Source of the DNA: an uncultured Bacteroidales bacterium
GTDB lineage: Bacteria > Bacteroidota > Bacteroidia > Bacteroidales > FEN-979
Direction: 5' to 3'
NCBI GenBank assembly: GCA_903875045.1
Contig: CAIQUS010000015.1
Coordinates: 1 to 64,000, forward strand
Length of the DNA stretch: 64,000 bases
Each line of letters begins with the position of its first letter. The first letter of the stretch is position 1. A program made the translations under genes and the position numbers. Below, piece after piece: positions 41,798-51,886 of this stretch. The notes beneath the pieces were generated by a model. The model did not search any database. It worked only from the letters and a program-made list of their open reading frames with translations, and was not told where the DNA came from.

Positions 41798-42850
41798 TTA
41801 GTTCAGGCTGATGTTTCCGAATTCGCTATGGATGATAACCTTGCTGGAAGGTGAATCATTTCCGCCGATGGTTCCTTTATATGAATTTTCGGTGGGTGTT
41901 GTCGACCTGAACGAAAATTTGGCCTTATCTGAAGGAAAATCAAGATCACAGAATTTCAAATCCGCCTCCAGACTGTATTTTGCCTGTTCGCTCAACCCGA
42001 TTGAAACTGAACCATATTTATTCCGGATATTTACCGAAGTGAAATCTGCCGGCATTTCATGAATATCACATTTGCCGTATTGGATATCAAGGTTGAGACT
42101 CTGTTCAACCCGCTGGATATCAATGTCGGTAAATTTTGATTTGCTTTCAACTGCCGAGGAGTTTTCCATATTGAGTTTGCCTCCTTCGAATGCCATATTG
42201 AGTGAAATGATTTTTTCAGCATCAAGGTTTGAGTATTTAGAATCCAACCGCAGGCTCCCGGCATAATCGAGGTTCATATCCGAGTATTTCAAGGTTAATA
42301 CCGCACCCTTGATCCAATTGACCCGTGCCTTGCTGAATTTAATATCCAGGAGGTTATCGGAGTTCCCCAGTTTTTTCGCTTCAAGGTTTCCATAGCTCAG
42401 GTTAATTTTCGCCTTTCCCTGTATCTCATTGATGTAAATATCGCCAAATTTATTGGTAACATCAAGATTGACAGTTAAAGGCATATTGATCATATAATCA
42501 ATTGAAAATTTTCCCTTACCGGAATTTTTCATTTCCTGCATATTTGTTGTGGCAGTAACGGCAGGTGGGGAATTTGAAAAATCAACCGAAATCCGCTTAA
42601 ACATTTTTTCGGCTTCTTCCTGATCTGCAGCTGTAACAGTGATGGTAACATCGAAGGAAACAACGTTCTTTTCCCAATCGGCACAATGAACCTTCCCAAA
42701 CCGGTTATTCACTGTGAGCTGGGCATCAGGATTAATGGTAAATTCTTTTTTGATCACCCTGGTAAACTCATCGTGGGCTTTCACTCCTTTGATACCAAGT
42801 AAAAAGATAAAGACCAGGATGAAAAATGCTACTTTTATGATTGTTTTCAT
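41798..42850 (-). CDS. Exported DUF4097-like beta-repeat protein
   Basis: FTINPDAQLTVNNRFGKVHCADWEKNVVSFDVTI; GDIYINEIQGKAKINLSYGNLEAKKL. Confidence 0.75.
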   Translation of the reverse strand: MKTIIKVAFFILVFIFLLGIKGVKAHDEFTRVIKKEFTINPDAQLTVNNRFGKVHCADWEKNVVSFDVTITVTAADQEEAEKMFKRISVDFSNSPPAVTATTNMQEMKNSGKGKFSIDYMINMPLTVNLDVTNKFGDIYINEIQGKAKINLSYGNLEAKKLGNSDNLLDIKFSKARVNWIKGAVLTLKYSDMNLDYAGSLRLDSKYSNLDAEKIISLNMAFEGGKLNMENSSAVESKSKFTDIDIQRVEQSLNLDIQYGKCDIHEMPADFTSVNIRNKYGSVSIGLSEQAKYSLEADLKFCDLDFPSDKAKFSFRSTTPTENSYKGTIGGNDSPSSKVIIHSEFGNISLN

Positions 42851-42865
42851 GGTAACGGGTTTTAG

Positions 42866-43405
42866 CTATTTTTTTGATTGAGATAATTGTGATATGATGG
42901 TATTCAGCAAGGTTTCTTTCATCTGCTGATTTTGTACTATTGCATCCAGAATCCGTTCATTGCCGGGGTTTTCGGCCAGTGAATTCTTCAATTCGCCGGT
43001 GGCAGCATCAAGGCTCCTGATTTCTTTTAATACTGATGCGCTCAGGGCTGCTGCATCTTCCTGGTTCGTCATTAGCTTGGGAATACTTGCAAGTTGCTGA
43101 CCTGACTGGTTATCATAATATTGAACTGCTTCCCTGATCTCAGCCGGTAATTCCGTTCCTTGTTTTTCATCAGCAAACCGGGCCCTGATTTCACGCGTTG
43201 CGAAATCGAACACAAAAACGCTCAAACTGATCAGGACGATGATCACAGCGGCAAACTTCAACATTTTTGAACCACCGCGCTCAGAAACCTGTGTTTCGGG
43301 TTGTGCACCCAGCCGCGCAGCAAACCGGTCAAAATGGCCTGCTAAAGGTTCAGCGTCATCAAATTCTGTTCTGTTTTCCCTTATAAATTTTGAAAGGTCC
43401 GGCAT
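42866..43405 (-). CDS. Membrane-anchored putative anti-sigma factor
   Basis: Single TM MLKFAAVIIVLISLSVFVF; directly downstream of ECF sigma gene. Confidence 0.6.
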   Translation of the reverse strand: MPDLSKFIRENRTEFDDAEPLAGHFDRFAARLGAQPETQVSERGGSKMLKFAAVIIVLISLSVFVFDFATREIRARFADEKQGTELPAEIREAVQYYDNQSGQQLASIPKLMTNQEDAAALSASVLKEIRSLDAATGELKNSLAENPGNERILDAIVQNQQMKETLLNTIISQLSQSKK

Positions 43406-43406
43406 A

Positions 43407-43979
43407 TCAATTGGTACTAAATGCGTTGATAAAGTTATTTTCTTTCAGAAGTCTCAATAATTTCTGCCTGGCTCTCGAATAGCGGGTACGAGACAGTTGG
43501 TTTGATATATTCAATATCTGAGAAATTTCTTCATGATCGTATCCTTCCAGCAAAAAAAGTGAGAGGATAACCCGATATTCATCGGAAAGGCGAAAAATTG
43601 CTTTTTTTACCTCAGCCACCTGCAACTGAATTTCTTCTTCCTTGTTTTCCGGGAAGAAATCCGGGATATCAAACGCCACTTCATCCAATGAAACAGTCTC
43701 CCTGGCTTTACGAAGGCAGTCGATGGAGCGATTGATCACAATTCGTTTGAGCCAGGAACCAAAACTGCCTTCACCTGTGTAAGAATGCAACCGTTGAAAA
43801 GCATCCAGGAATGATTCCTGCATGATATCCTCCGCTTCGGCCGGGTCGTTGACGATTCGCAAACAGGTATTGTACATGGCTTTATAGTAGAGTTGATAAA
43901 TTCTGAATTGGGCGTTCCGGTCCCCGGTGCGACAGGCATCGATTATTTCCTGGTGAATATTGATGTATTTACTTTCCAA
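43407..43979 (-). CDS. ECF RNA polymerase sigma factor
   Basis: MYNTCLRIVNDPAEAEDIMQESFLDAFQRLHSY; region 4 LFLLEGYDHEEISQILNIS. Confidence 0.93.
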   Translation of the reverse strand: MESKYINIHQEIIDACRTGDRNAQFRIYQLYYKAMYNTCLRIVNDPAEAEDIMQESFLDAFQRLHSYTGEGSFGSWLKRIVINRSIDCLRKARETVSLDEVAFDIPDFFPENKEEEIQLQVAEVKKAIFRLSDEYRVILSLFLLEGYDHEEISQILNISNQLSRTRYSRARQKLLRLLKENNFINAFSTN

Positions 43980-44101
43980 TCCGACCGATTTTTGACAAAG
44001 GACAGGGTTATTTTTGAAATGTTACAGTTTTAAGAAAAAAAAAATACCTTACCCCGAAAGTAATATTTTGTCTGCATTATTCTCCCTCCAAAGATGTAAT
44101 T

Positions 44102-44998
44102 TTGCCGCTGTTGAAAAAAATCCACATACCGGTCTATTTTTATCCTCTGGCTGCAATGCTGTTTTGGGGGCTGTCATTCATCTGGAGTTCATTGCTGCTG
44201 GTTTATTATCAACCGGTCACCATTATTTTCATCCGGCTGATCATTTCAGCAGTTTTCCTCTTTGCTCTCATTTTTGCCCTGGGCAAATTTGAGAAAGTTG
44301 AGCGTAAGGACTATAAATTAATTTTGCTGAGTGCCTTGTTTAATCCTTTTCTCTATTTTCTTGGCGAAAACTACGGATTAAAATTTTCATCCCCGACCAT
44401 TGCCGCAGTTATAATTGCCACCATTCCGGTTTTTTCTCCTTTGATCGGATATATTAGTTTCAGGGAAAAGCTGACACCGGTGAACTTCATTGGCATCATC
44501 GTGTCCTTTGCAGGCGTGCTGCTGATGCTTGTTGCCCGTGATTTGACCCTCGCAGCAGATGTCAAAGGGGTTGTGTTTCTGTTTTGCGCAGTTTTTGCCG
44601 CCCTGCTATACACTGTTGCCCTGCGCAAACTGACGATGAAATATTCGGCCATTGTGCTGGTGGCCAATCAGAACCTGATCGGAATTTTTCTGTTTCTTCC
44701 ATTTTTTCTTCTGTTTGAGGCTAAGTCGGCCATTGCCGTTCCTCTGAACAGTGAGATCATCACCTCGATGCTTTTGCTGGCTATTCTTGCCTCTTCGGTA
44801 TCTTTTGTCTTTTTTGCCCATTCGGTGAAACTCCTTGGAATCAGTAAGTCGAACATTTTCTCCAACCTTATCCCTGTTTTTACAGCGATATTTTCCTACA
44901 TGCTTCTTTCTGAATTATTTACCATTCAAAAAATTGCAGGGATCGTGCTGGTCATCGGCGGAGTTTACCTCTCGGAACGGTCGAAAAAACAGCATTAG
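44102..44998 (+). CDS. DMT/EamA family transporter
   Basis: ~10 TM helices in two EamA halves; SPTIAAVIIATIPVFSPLIGYISFREKL. Confidence 0.9.
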   Translation: MPLLKKIHIPVYFYPLAAMLFWGLSFIWSSLLLVYYQPVTIIFIRLIISAVFLFALIFALGKFEKVERKDYKLILLSALFNPFLYFLGENYGLKFSSPTIAAVIIATIPVFSPLIGYISFREKLTPVNFIGIIVSFAGVLLMLVARDLTLAADVKGVVFLFCAVFAALLYTVALRKLTMKYSAIVLVANQNLIGIFLFLPFFLLFEAKSAIAVPLNSEIITSMLLLAILASSVSFVFFAHSVKLLGISKSNIFSNLIPVFTAIFSYMLLSELFTIQKIAGIVLVIGGVYLSERSKKQH

Positions 44999-45082
44999 TT
45001 CATTTCATTTACATTATCTTTGCTGATCAATAATGTGAGTATGATTTTCAGGCCGGAGAAGTTAAAAATTAAGGATCAGCGC

Positions 45083-46471
45083 ATGAAGCCTTTCATCGAT
45101 TCCGATGAAATATGGGATTATATCAATACTACCCCGGCAACGAAGGAAAAGGTGAGAGACGTTATTGCCAAATCACTGGATAAAAATCGTTTAACACTTG
45201 CCGAAACCGCCATCCTCATCAATGCTTCTGATCCGGAGTTGATCGAGGAGATCAAACAAGGTGCCCGAACGCTCAAAGAAAAAGTATATGGTCAGCGCAT
45301 CGTGCTGTTTGCTCCATTATATATCGGGAACCTCTGTACCAATAATTGTGTTTATTGCGGATTTAAAGCTTCAAACAAAAAGATTAAAAGGGTAACCCTC
45401 GATGAAAATGACCTGATCAGGCAGGTCAAAGCACTTGAGGACTCTGGGCAGAAGCGGCTGATCCTGGTATATGGGGAACATCCGAAATATGATGCAAAAT
45501 TTATTGCAGATTCGGTTAGGACGGTTTATTCGGTTAAAAGCGGCAATGGGGAGATCAGACGGGTAAATATCAATGCGGCCCCGATGGATATCGATGGTTT
45601 CAGGATCATCAAGGATGCCAAAATCGGAACATACCAGATCTTCCAGGAAACTTATCATCAGGAAACCTATGCAAAAGTACATCCCGGGGGGCAGAAAAGA
45701 AACTATGACTGGAGGTTGACCGGACTTGACCGCGCACAAGAAGCCGGTATTGACGATGTGGGCATCGGAGCATTGTTCGGACTTTATGACTGGCGGTTTG
45801 AAGTGCTAGGGCTGGTTCGGCACACCAACCATTTTGAGGCCGTTTACAATGTCGGGCCTCACACTATTTCATTTCCCCGCATCCAATATGCTTCAGAACT
45901 GAATATTGATAAGTCACACATCGTGAACAATGCTGAATTTACCCGGTTGGTAGCTATTCTTCGCCTTGCGGTTCCCTATACCGGACTCATCCTTACTGCC
46001 AGGGAAACTGCTGACATTCGGGATGAGATTATGCAATTTGGTGTTTCTCAGATTGATGGAGGGACAAACATTGAGATGGGCGGTTATTCAAAAAGGAAAG
46101 AAAACGAAGACCAGGATATTGACCTCGAACAATTCCAAATCAATGATAACAGGAGTTTGAATGAGATCATGGACGACCTGATAGACCATAAGTATATTCC
46201 GTCATTCTGTACCGCCTGTTATCGTTTGGGAAGAACAGGTGAACACTTTATGGAGTTTTCAGTGCCGGGATTTATCAAACGCTTTTGTCAGCCCAATGCA
46301 CTGATCACCATGGTTGAATACCTTGAAGATTATGCCCCGGAAGAAACAAAAGGGAAAGGTTATCTACTGTTGCAGGAAAAACTCGATGAAATCGAAGATG
46401 AATCCTTTAAAATCAAACTGACTGAAAAAATAAATCAAATCAAAAATGGCACCCGCGACTTGTACTATTAA
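45083..46471 (+). CDS. hydG: [FeFe]-hydrogenase H-cluster radical SAM maturase HydG
   Basis: Radical SAM CTNNCVYCGF; FQETYHQETYAKVHPGGQKRNYDWRLTGLDRA; QIDGGTNIEMGGY; C-terminal SFCTACYRLGRTGEHFM. Confidence 0.93.
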   Translation: MKPFIDSDEIWDYINTTPATKEKVRDVIAKSLDKNRLTLAETAILINASDPELIEEIKQGARTLKEKVYGQRIVLFAPLYIGNLCTNNCVYCGFKASNKKIKRVTLDENDLIRQVKALEDSGQKRLILVYGEHPKYDAKFIADSVRTVYSVKSGNGEIRRVNINAAPMDIDGFRIIKDAKIGTYQIFQETYHQETYAKVHPGGQKRNYDWRLTGLDRAQEAGIDDVGIGALFGLYDWRFEVLGLVRHTNHFEAVYNVGPHTISFPRIQYASELNIDKSHIVNNAEFTRLVAILRLAVPYTGLILTARETADIRDEIMQFGVSQIDGGTNIEMGGYSKRKENEDQDIDLEQFQINDNRSLNEIMDDLIDHKYIPSFCTACYRLGRTGEHFMEFSVPGFIKRFCQPNALITMVEYLEDYAPEETKGKGYLLLQEKLDEIEDESFKIKLTEKINQIKNGTRDLYY

Positions 46472-46526
46472 CACATCAATACATCAGCACATTATCACAT
46501 CAACACATCAACACATCATCACATTA
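46471..46526. repeat. 8 bp tandem array (ACACATCA), 7 units
   Basis: acacatca atacatca gcacatta tcacatca acacatca acacatca tcacatta; starts at last base of hydG stop. Confidence 0.92.
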
Positions 46527-46531
46527 ATTAA

Positions 46532-46789
46532 ATGAAGGAGCTCAGAATTATCGGTTTATTGATCACCGACCGAATCAAAGAGGCAGGACGCACACAGCAA
46601 ATACTCACAAAGTATGCCCATGTGATCAAGTCAAGGCTTGGGTTTCATGAAGTAACTGAAGACGTTTGCAGTCGTATTGGTGTGGTTATCCTGCAACTTG
46701 CCGGCACTTCAGCCGAATGCAATAAACTTGAATATGAACTTGGTCAGATTGGCGGTCTGGAGATCCAGCGGATGGTTTTCTGCCTTTAA
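46532..46789 (+). CDS. TM1266-like putative iron-only hydrogenase system regulator
   Basis: KELRIIGLLITDRIKEAGRTQQILTKYAHVIKSRLGFHEV...GLEIQRMVF; adjacent to hydG. Confidence 0.8.
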   Translation: MKELRIIGLLITDRIKEAGRTQQILTKYAHVIKSRLGFHEVTEDVCSRIGVVILQLAGTSAECNKLEYELGQIGGLEIQRMVFCL

Positions 46790-46800
46790 CACACAAAACC

Positions 46801-48459
46801 ATGAAGGAACATCACAGGGATGCGTTACGAAAAGAATTTGAGGAGTATTTTATGGTCTCTTCGTTGCCAACCATGCGGCTCGGGCTTCTGGTTACGATGA
46901 TCATGTTCTCATTTTTTGCTTTTTTCAACCTCATCTTTTTCCCTGATTCACCGGAACAATCATACTACAGCCGTTTCTGGATTATTTCCCCGTTCATGGT
47001 CATTTCGATCATGGTGACCTACATTAAACCCCTTTATAAATGGTTGCGGCTGACATACATCATCCTGAATGTTTTTATATGCCTGGCTATTTTATATGTA
47101 GGCATTCAATCTGAACCCACTCAAAAAGGATCAGAGTATTATTTTGCATGGGTGATGCTGGTAGTGATCGGCTTTTTTGTTTTTTACAGAATGTCCTTCT
47201 TCATCCTTGTTGTCATCGCCATATTCCAGGTTGTTGCCTACACCATCGCAACCATTCTTAACCACACTTTTGAACAACACCCGTTTTTCTTTTTTAACAA
47301 TCTGTTTTTTGTATTGGCTATTTTTTCCATCGGGTACATGATGGCCTACATGTATCGAAAACTGAACTGGAAAAATTTCTTACATCAAAAAGCTCTCACA
47401 AAGAGCAACTTGCAGCTGCAGGCTGAGATCAAAGAGCGAAAACAAGCGGTTGAAGCCTTGCAGCGCTCTGAAATTTTATATCATGACACCCTTGATGCAA
47501 TTCCCGACTGGATATACGTTGTTGACAGGGATAAGAAGTTTGTGATGCTTAATTCTGCCCTGCAGGAAGAACATCTCAGGCAGGGATTTACGATTAGCTG
47601 CCTCGGAAAGCGGATTGACAAGGTTTATCCGTTTATACCTTCCTCCACCATCCATGAAATAGACCAGGTATTTACTTCAGGCAAAATCATCATTGGAGAA
47701 CAGCAGTTTTTCCTCCGGGATAAAACGATTTATGGAGAAACCCGTAAAGTTCCGATCTTTAAAGATAACCAGGTTATCCAGGTATTGACGATCATGCGCA
47801 ACCGGTCAAAAGAAAAGGAAATAGAAGAGCTGAAACAAAGAAATGTTGAACAAAAAGAGATCATGCTCCGCGAAATCCACCATCGCGTAAAGAATAACCT
47901 CGCCATTGTGATCAGCCTACTAAACCTTCAACTCCGCAATAACAATGACGCAGGGCTGGCCAGAATCATCCGCGATATTGAAATGCGGATTCGCTCCATG
48001 GCGCTGATACATGAGCATTTATACCGGTCAGAAAATATCGACCGTATTCCCCTGGCATCCTATCTCCATTCACTTGCCACCATTATTACCGGCGCCTTCA
48101 GCGGTCGCCGGATAAAACTTGTGACATCACTGGAACCGATTGACGTCAATATTGAAACTGCTTTACCGTTAGGCCTTATTGCAAATGAATTGCTGACAAA
48201 TGCGTTCAAATACGCTTTCGTGAATGATGAAGACGGAGAAATACAAGTTCTTCTGGTTAAGGAAAATGAAGATGAGTTTTCGCTAATAATCAAGGATAAT
48301 GGCGTGGGATTGCCGGATTCATTCTCAATGGATTCAGAAAAAACCCTCGGCGTGTTTATTGTCAGGTTACTGGTTGAACAACTGGATGGCAAACTTGAAA
48401 TTACCAGGCGACCCGGAACTACTTTTACCCTTCACTTCAAAAATTTATTGTCAAAGTAA
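46801..48459 (+). CDS. Membrane histidine kinase, PAS + HisKA_2/HATPase
   Basis: ~6 N-terminal TM helices; H-box MLREIHHRVKNNLAIVISLLNLQLR; N-box ALPLGLIANELLTNAFKYAF; GVGLPDSF. Confidence 0.92.
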   Translation: MKEHHRDALRKEFEEYFMVSSLPTMRLGLLVTMIMFSFFAFFNLIFFPDSPEQSYYSRFWIISPFMVISIMVTYIKPLYKWLRLTYIILNVFICLAILYVGIQSEPTQKGSEYYFAWVMLVVIGFFVFYRMSFFILVVIAIFQVVAYTIATILNHTFEQHPFFFFNNLFFVLAIFSIGYMMAYMYRKLNWKNFLHQKALTKSNLQLQAEIKERKQAVEALQRSEILYHDTLDAIPDWIYVVDRDKKFVMLNSALQEEHLRQGFTISCLGKRIDKVYPFIPSSTIHEIDQVFTSGKIIIGEQQFFLRDKTIYGETRKVPIFKDNQVIQVLTIMRNRSKEKEIEELKQRNVEQKEIMLREIHHRVKNNLAIVISLLNLQLRNNNDAGLARIIRDIEMRIRSMALIHEHLYRSENIDRIPLASYLHSLATIITGAFSGRRIKLVTSLEPIDVNIETALPLGLIANELLTNAFKYAFVNDEDGEIQVLLVKENEDEFSLIIKDNGVGLPDSFSMDSEKTLGVFIVRLLVEQLDGKLEITRRPGTTFTLHFKNLLSK

Positions 48460-48481
48460 ATTATCTATCCGATATAAAACC

Positions 48482-48742
48482 ATGAAAGAGCTTTGGATTT
48501 TGGGTGTTCACATCACCAACAGGGTCAAAGACGTTTCAGATTTTCAAGCTGTTCTCACAAAGTTTGGCTGTACCATAAAAACGCGGCTCGGGCTTCATGA
48601 AGTAACTGACGACTTTTGCGCCCTCAGCGGGCTGGTCATCCTCGAACTCACCGGCCACAGGGAAGAATTTGTTAAACTGGAGAATGAGCTTTTGAAGATC
48701 GATGGAATAGAGGTAAAGAAGATGGTGTTTGATAAGGGGTGA
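48482..48742 (+). CDS. TM1266-like protein, second paralog
   Basis: MKELWILGVHITNRVKDVSDFQAVLTKFGCTIKTRLGLHEVTDDFC, clearly similar to 46532-46789; start refined. Confidence 0.8.
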   Translation: MKELWILGVHITNRVKDVSDFQAVLTKFGCTIKTRLGLHEVTDDFCALSGLVILELTGHREEFVKLENELLKIDGIEVKKMVFDKG

Positions 48743-48813
48743 CGGGTGACGCGTGACGCGTGATGGGTGACGCGTGATGGGTGACGGGTGACGGGTGACG
48801 CGTGACGCGTGAC
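48740..48813. repeat. 7 bp tandem array (TGACGGG/TGACGCG), ~10.5 units
   Basis: tgacggg tgacgcg tgacgcg tgatggg tgacgcg tgatggg tgacggg tgacggg tgacgcg tgacgcg tgac. Confidence 0.95.
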
Positions 48814-48814
48814 A

Positions 48815-49759
48815 TTAAACCAGTGTTACACGTGTTCCGCCGTTATCTATTCCCAGCATGGTTGTTTTGGTAATAATCGTGTCTTTTCCTGAGTGTTCCA
48901 CAAAATGGATGGCTGCACGGACTTTCGGCCCCATACTGCCATCGGGAAACTGGCCTTCTTCAAGATAGCGTTTGGCTTCGGCGATTGTCATACGGTCAAG
49001 CGATTTTTCCTGGGGCGTATTAAAATTGATACATACTTTGGGGACATCGGTAAGAATAAAAAACTTGTCGGCATTGATCTGGGATGCCAATAAGGCAGAT
49101 GCCAGATCCTTATCAATCACAGCGTCAATTCCCTGCAATTTATTTGGTTCGACATAATAAACCGGGATCCCCCCGCCTCCCACGGCAATGGCAATTTGTC
49201 CGCCACGGGCAATGGATTCGATGGTTTTTTTATTGATGATGACCAATGGTGTTGGTGAAGCAACGACTTTACGCCAGCCACGGCCACGCGGATCTTCCCT
49301 GAACACCGACTTTGAATCTTTTGCCATCTGGTCGGCTTCATCTTTGGTATAATAAGGGCCAACCGGTTTTGTGGGTTTTAAAAATGCAGGATCATCCTTA
49401 TTTACCAATACCTGTGTGGTTATGGTGATGATGTCGCGCTCCATGTCATGAATCTCCAGTACATTTTTAAGTTGCTGTTCAATGATATAGCCGATAAATC
49501 CCTGTGAATAGGCCACACAGATATCCAAAGGCATTTCAGGGATGCCGAACATTTTAAAGCCGGCAGAATTGGCCAGCATGATATTGCCTACCTGCGGTCC
49601 GTTGCCATGCGTGATGACGATATTATAATCGCGTTTAATCAGTTTTATCAGACTTTCGGCCGTTGCATTCGCATTGGCTTCCTGTTCATCAATGGTTCCT
49701 TTTTGATCGCCGCGTAACAGGGCATTCCCTCCGAGGGCAACAACAGCAAGCTTTTTCAT
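48815..49759 (-). CDS. arcC: Carbamate kinase
   Basis: VVALGGNALLRGDQKGT; ITHGNGPQVGNIM; AVGGGGIPV; DKDLASALLA. Confidence 0.95.
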   Translation of the reverse strand: MKKLAVVALGGNALLRGDQKGTIDEQEANANATAESLIKLIKRDYNIVITHGNGPQVGNIMLANSAGFKMFGIPEMPLDICVAYSQGFIGYIIEQQLKNVLEIHDMERDIITITTQVLVNKDDPAFLKPTKPVGPYYTKDEADQMAKDSKSVFREDPRGRGWRKVVASPTPLVIINKKTIESIARGGQIAIAVGGGGIPVYYVEPNKLQGIDAVIDKDLASALLASQINADKFFILTDVPKVCINFNTPQEKSLDRMTIAEAKRYLEEGQFPDGSMGPKVRAAIHFVEHSGKDTIITKTTMLGIDNGGTRVTLV

Positions 49760-49820
49760 AGGTTTATGGTTTAAATGGCAAAATTAGATTTTTTTTCCGA
49801 TCTTTAATTAACTTCGCAGC

Positions 49821-50723
49821 GTGATGAAGCCTCAAAAAAAAGCTTACCTGTATGCATTCGCGGCAATTGCCTGCTGGTCAACCATCGGTTCGGCATTCAA
49901 ACTCTCCTTGCGGTATACTGACCCTCAGGGGTTATTGTTCATCTCATCACTGGTTGCCTGCCTGATTTTGTTTGTCATCCTGCTGGTCCAGGGCAAATTG
50001 GCGTTGCTGCGCCACCTGACCCTGAAGGAGTTTTTGTTATCGGCTTTTCTCGGGATGTTAAATCCGTTTCTCTATTATTCGGTGTTGCTGAAGGCTTATG
50101 ATTTGTTACCGGCACAAGAGGCGGGAACGCTCAATTATATCTGGCCGCTGGTGCTCGTACTCCTGTCGATCCCGATGCTTCGGCAAAAGATCAGTTTTGT
50201 GAGCGTCATCGCCATCCTGATCAGTTTTGCTGGTATTATTGTTATTTCCAGCCGTGGAGATTTTTCTTTCGGCACCGCTGATCATACAGGTAATGAGGCG
50301 ATTATCAATTCATCGGGAGTGTCGCTCGCGGTAGGCAGTGCTGTTTTATGGGCGCTCTATTGGATTTTCAATGTCAAAGACCAGCGGGAAGCTATCACAA
50401 AACTCTTTCTCAATTTTTCTTTCGGGTTTCTTTATACTTTCATTTCCATTGTTGTTTCCGGCAGGTTTCACCTTCCTGCATGGCAGGGTATTGCAGGCGG
50501 CATTTACATTGGCCTGTTTGAAATGGGGATCACCTTTGTATTATGGATGTATGCACTAAAGTATTCATCCACCACCGCCAAGGTGTCCAACCTGATCTAC
50601 CTTTCTCCATTCATGTCGCTGATTATTATTCACTTTACGGTTGGTGAAACCATCCTGACTTCGACAGTTATCGGGCTACTTTTGATTATAAGTGGAATCG
50701 GGCTGCAGCAGTATCTGAAATGA
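49821..50723 (+). CDS. DMT/EamA family transporter
   Basis: ~10 TM helices, EamA-type halves. Confidence 0.9.
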   Translation: MMKPQKKAYLYAFAAIACWSTIGSAFKLSLRYTDPQGLLFISSLVACLILFVILLVQGKLALLRHLTLKEFLLSAFLGMLNPFLYYSVLLKAYDLLPAQEAGTLNYIWPLVLVLLSIPMLRQKISFVSVIAILISFAGIIVISSRGDFSFGTADHTGNEAIINSSGVSLAVGSAVLWALYWIFNVKDQREAITKLFLNFSFGFLYTFISIVVSGRFHLPAWQGIAGGIYIGLFEMGITFVLWMYALKYSSTTAKVSNLIYLSPFMSLIIIHFTVGETILTSTVIGLLLIISGIGLQQYLK

Positions 50724-50747
50724 CCAAATACTTAAATACAGAAAATC

Positions 50748-50817
50748 CGACCCCTACAGGGTCGTGGATGCCATGCGGGGGACATTCATACGACCAATAT
50801 CCGACCCCTCCGGGGTC
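50748..50817. repeat. Paired palindromic REP-like element (CGACCCC...GGGGTCG)
   Basis: atcCGACCCctacaGGGTCG and atccGACCCCtccGGGGTC, same flanks. Confidence 0.75.
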
Positions 50818-50873
50818 TGGTCAGACTATATTATTCGGATATACTGCTACAACTGTGACCAATCAATAATAAA

Positions 50874-51725
50874 ATGTTGAAAATAAATTACGATAAAATC
50901 ATTTCGGAGGAAATTGAAAAACACAAAGATTCGCCTGTGGATATGCTGACGATTGGTGATATCACAAGCGAATACAGATACCTTAAATCTCATCAGGATT
51001 CCTATGTAAGAACGATTCGTGATGTTGACAACCTTTTTAAACATTCAGACAGGGAGATTCGTATTTTAGAAATAGGTTCCATGTTAGGTGTTGTCAGCAT
51101 TTCATTAAAAAAGAGAGGATATCATGTATATGCCTGTGATATCCCTGAGTTCTACAATTCAGTTTCGCTTCGGAATTTATACGAAACCAATGATATCCCT
51201 TTCAGTGGTTTTAATTTAAAATATGCCAAACTGCCATACAATTCAAATTTCTTTGATCTGGTAATTATTTGTGAAGTAATTGAGCATTTGAATTTCAACC
51301 CCCTTCCTTTGTTATCCGATATCAGCAGAGTATTGAAAAATGACGGATATCTATATATCAGCATGCCAAATCAATCAAATATTGGTAACAGGATCATGCT
51401 TGCAACAGGAAAATCAATTCACAATCCCATTGATGACTTCTTCAGACAACTTGATCGAAAAAGCAACATGGTTGTGGCGTTGCACTGGAGGGAATACACC
51501 TTATCCGAAACCCTGCTGATGATTGAAAAAATGGGGTTTAAAGCAATCCTGAAATACTACTTCGCAGAAAAAGACAAGACAGGAAGCAGTTTTTTGATGT
51601 TTCTAAAGTGGTTAATAAAAAGGGTTTTATACGCTTATCCCCCTTTCAGACCCTGCCAGGTTGTGATCGGTCAAAAAGTGACAACCCCGGTGAACGATTT
51701 TTGGTTAACCGAGGCGAATTCCTGA
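50874..51725 (+). CDS. Class I SAM-dependent methyltransferase
   Basis: IRILEIGSMLGVVSISLKKRGYHVYACDIPE; FFDLVIICEVIEHL. Confidence 0.85.
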   Translation: MLKINYDKIISEEIEKHKDSPVDMLTIGDITSEYRYLKSHQDSYVRTIRDVDNLFKHSDREIRILEIGSMLGVVSISLKKRGYHVYACDIPEFYNSVSLRNLYETNDIPFSGFNLKYAKLPYNSNFFDLVIICEVIEHLNFNPLPLLSDISRVLKNDGYLYISMPNQSNIGNRIMLATGKSIHNPIDDFFRQLDRKSNMVVALHWREYTLSETLLMIEKMGFKAILKYYFAEKDKTGSSFLMFLKWLIKRVLYAYPPFRPCQVVIGQKVTTPVNDFWLTEANS

Positions 51726-51886
51726 AAACCATCTGTGGGTAGATTGACTGCGAACCTTTGTCAAAAACTTTTCGGAGCGGGGCCACCATATGCCTTTTTT
51801 AGTAAAAATAACCATTCTCTGAGTTGTTAATGATAAATATTGTAATTTAGTTGGTGGATAATCAGTTCACCTGAACATAACATGCT

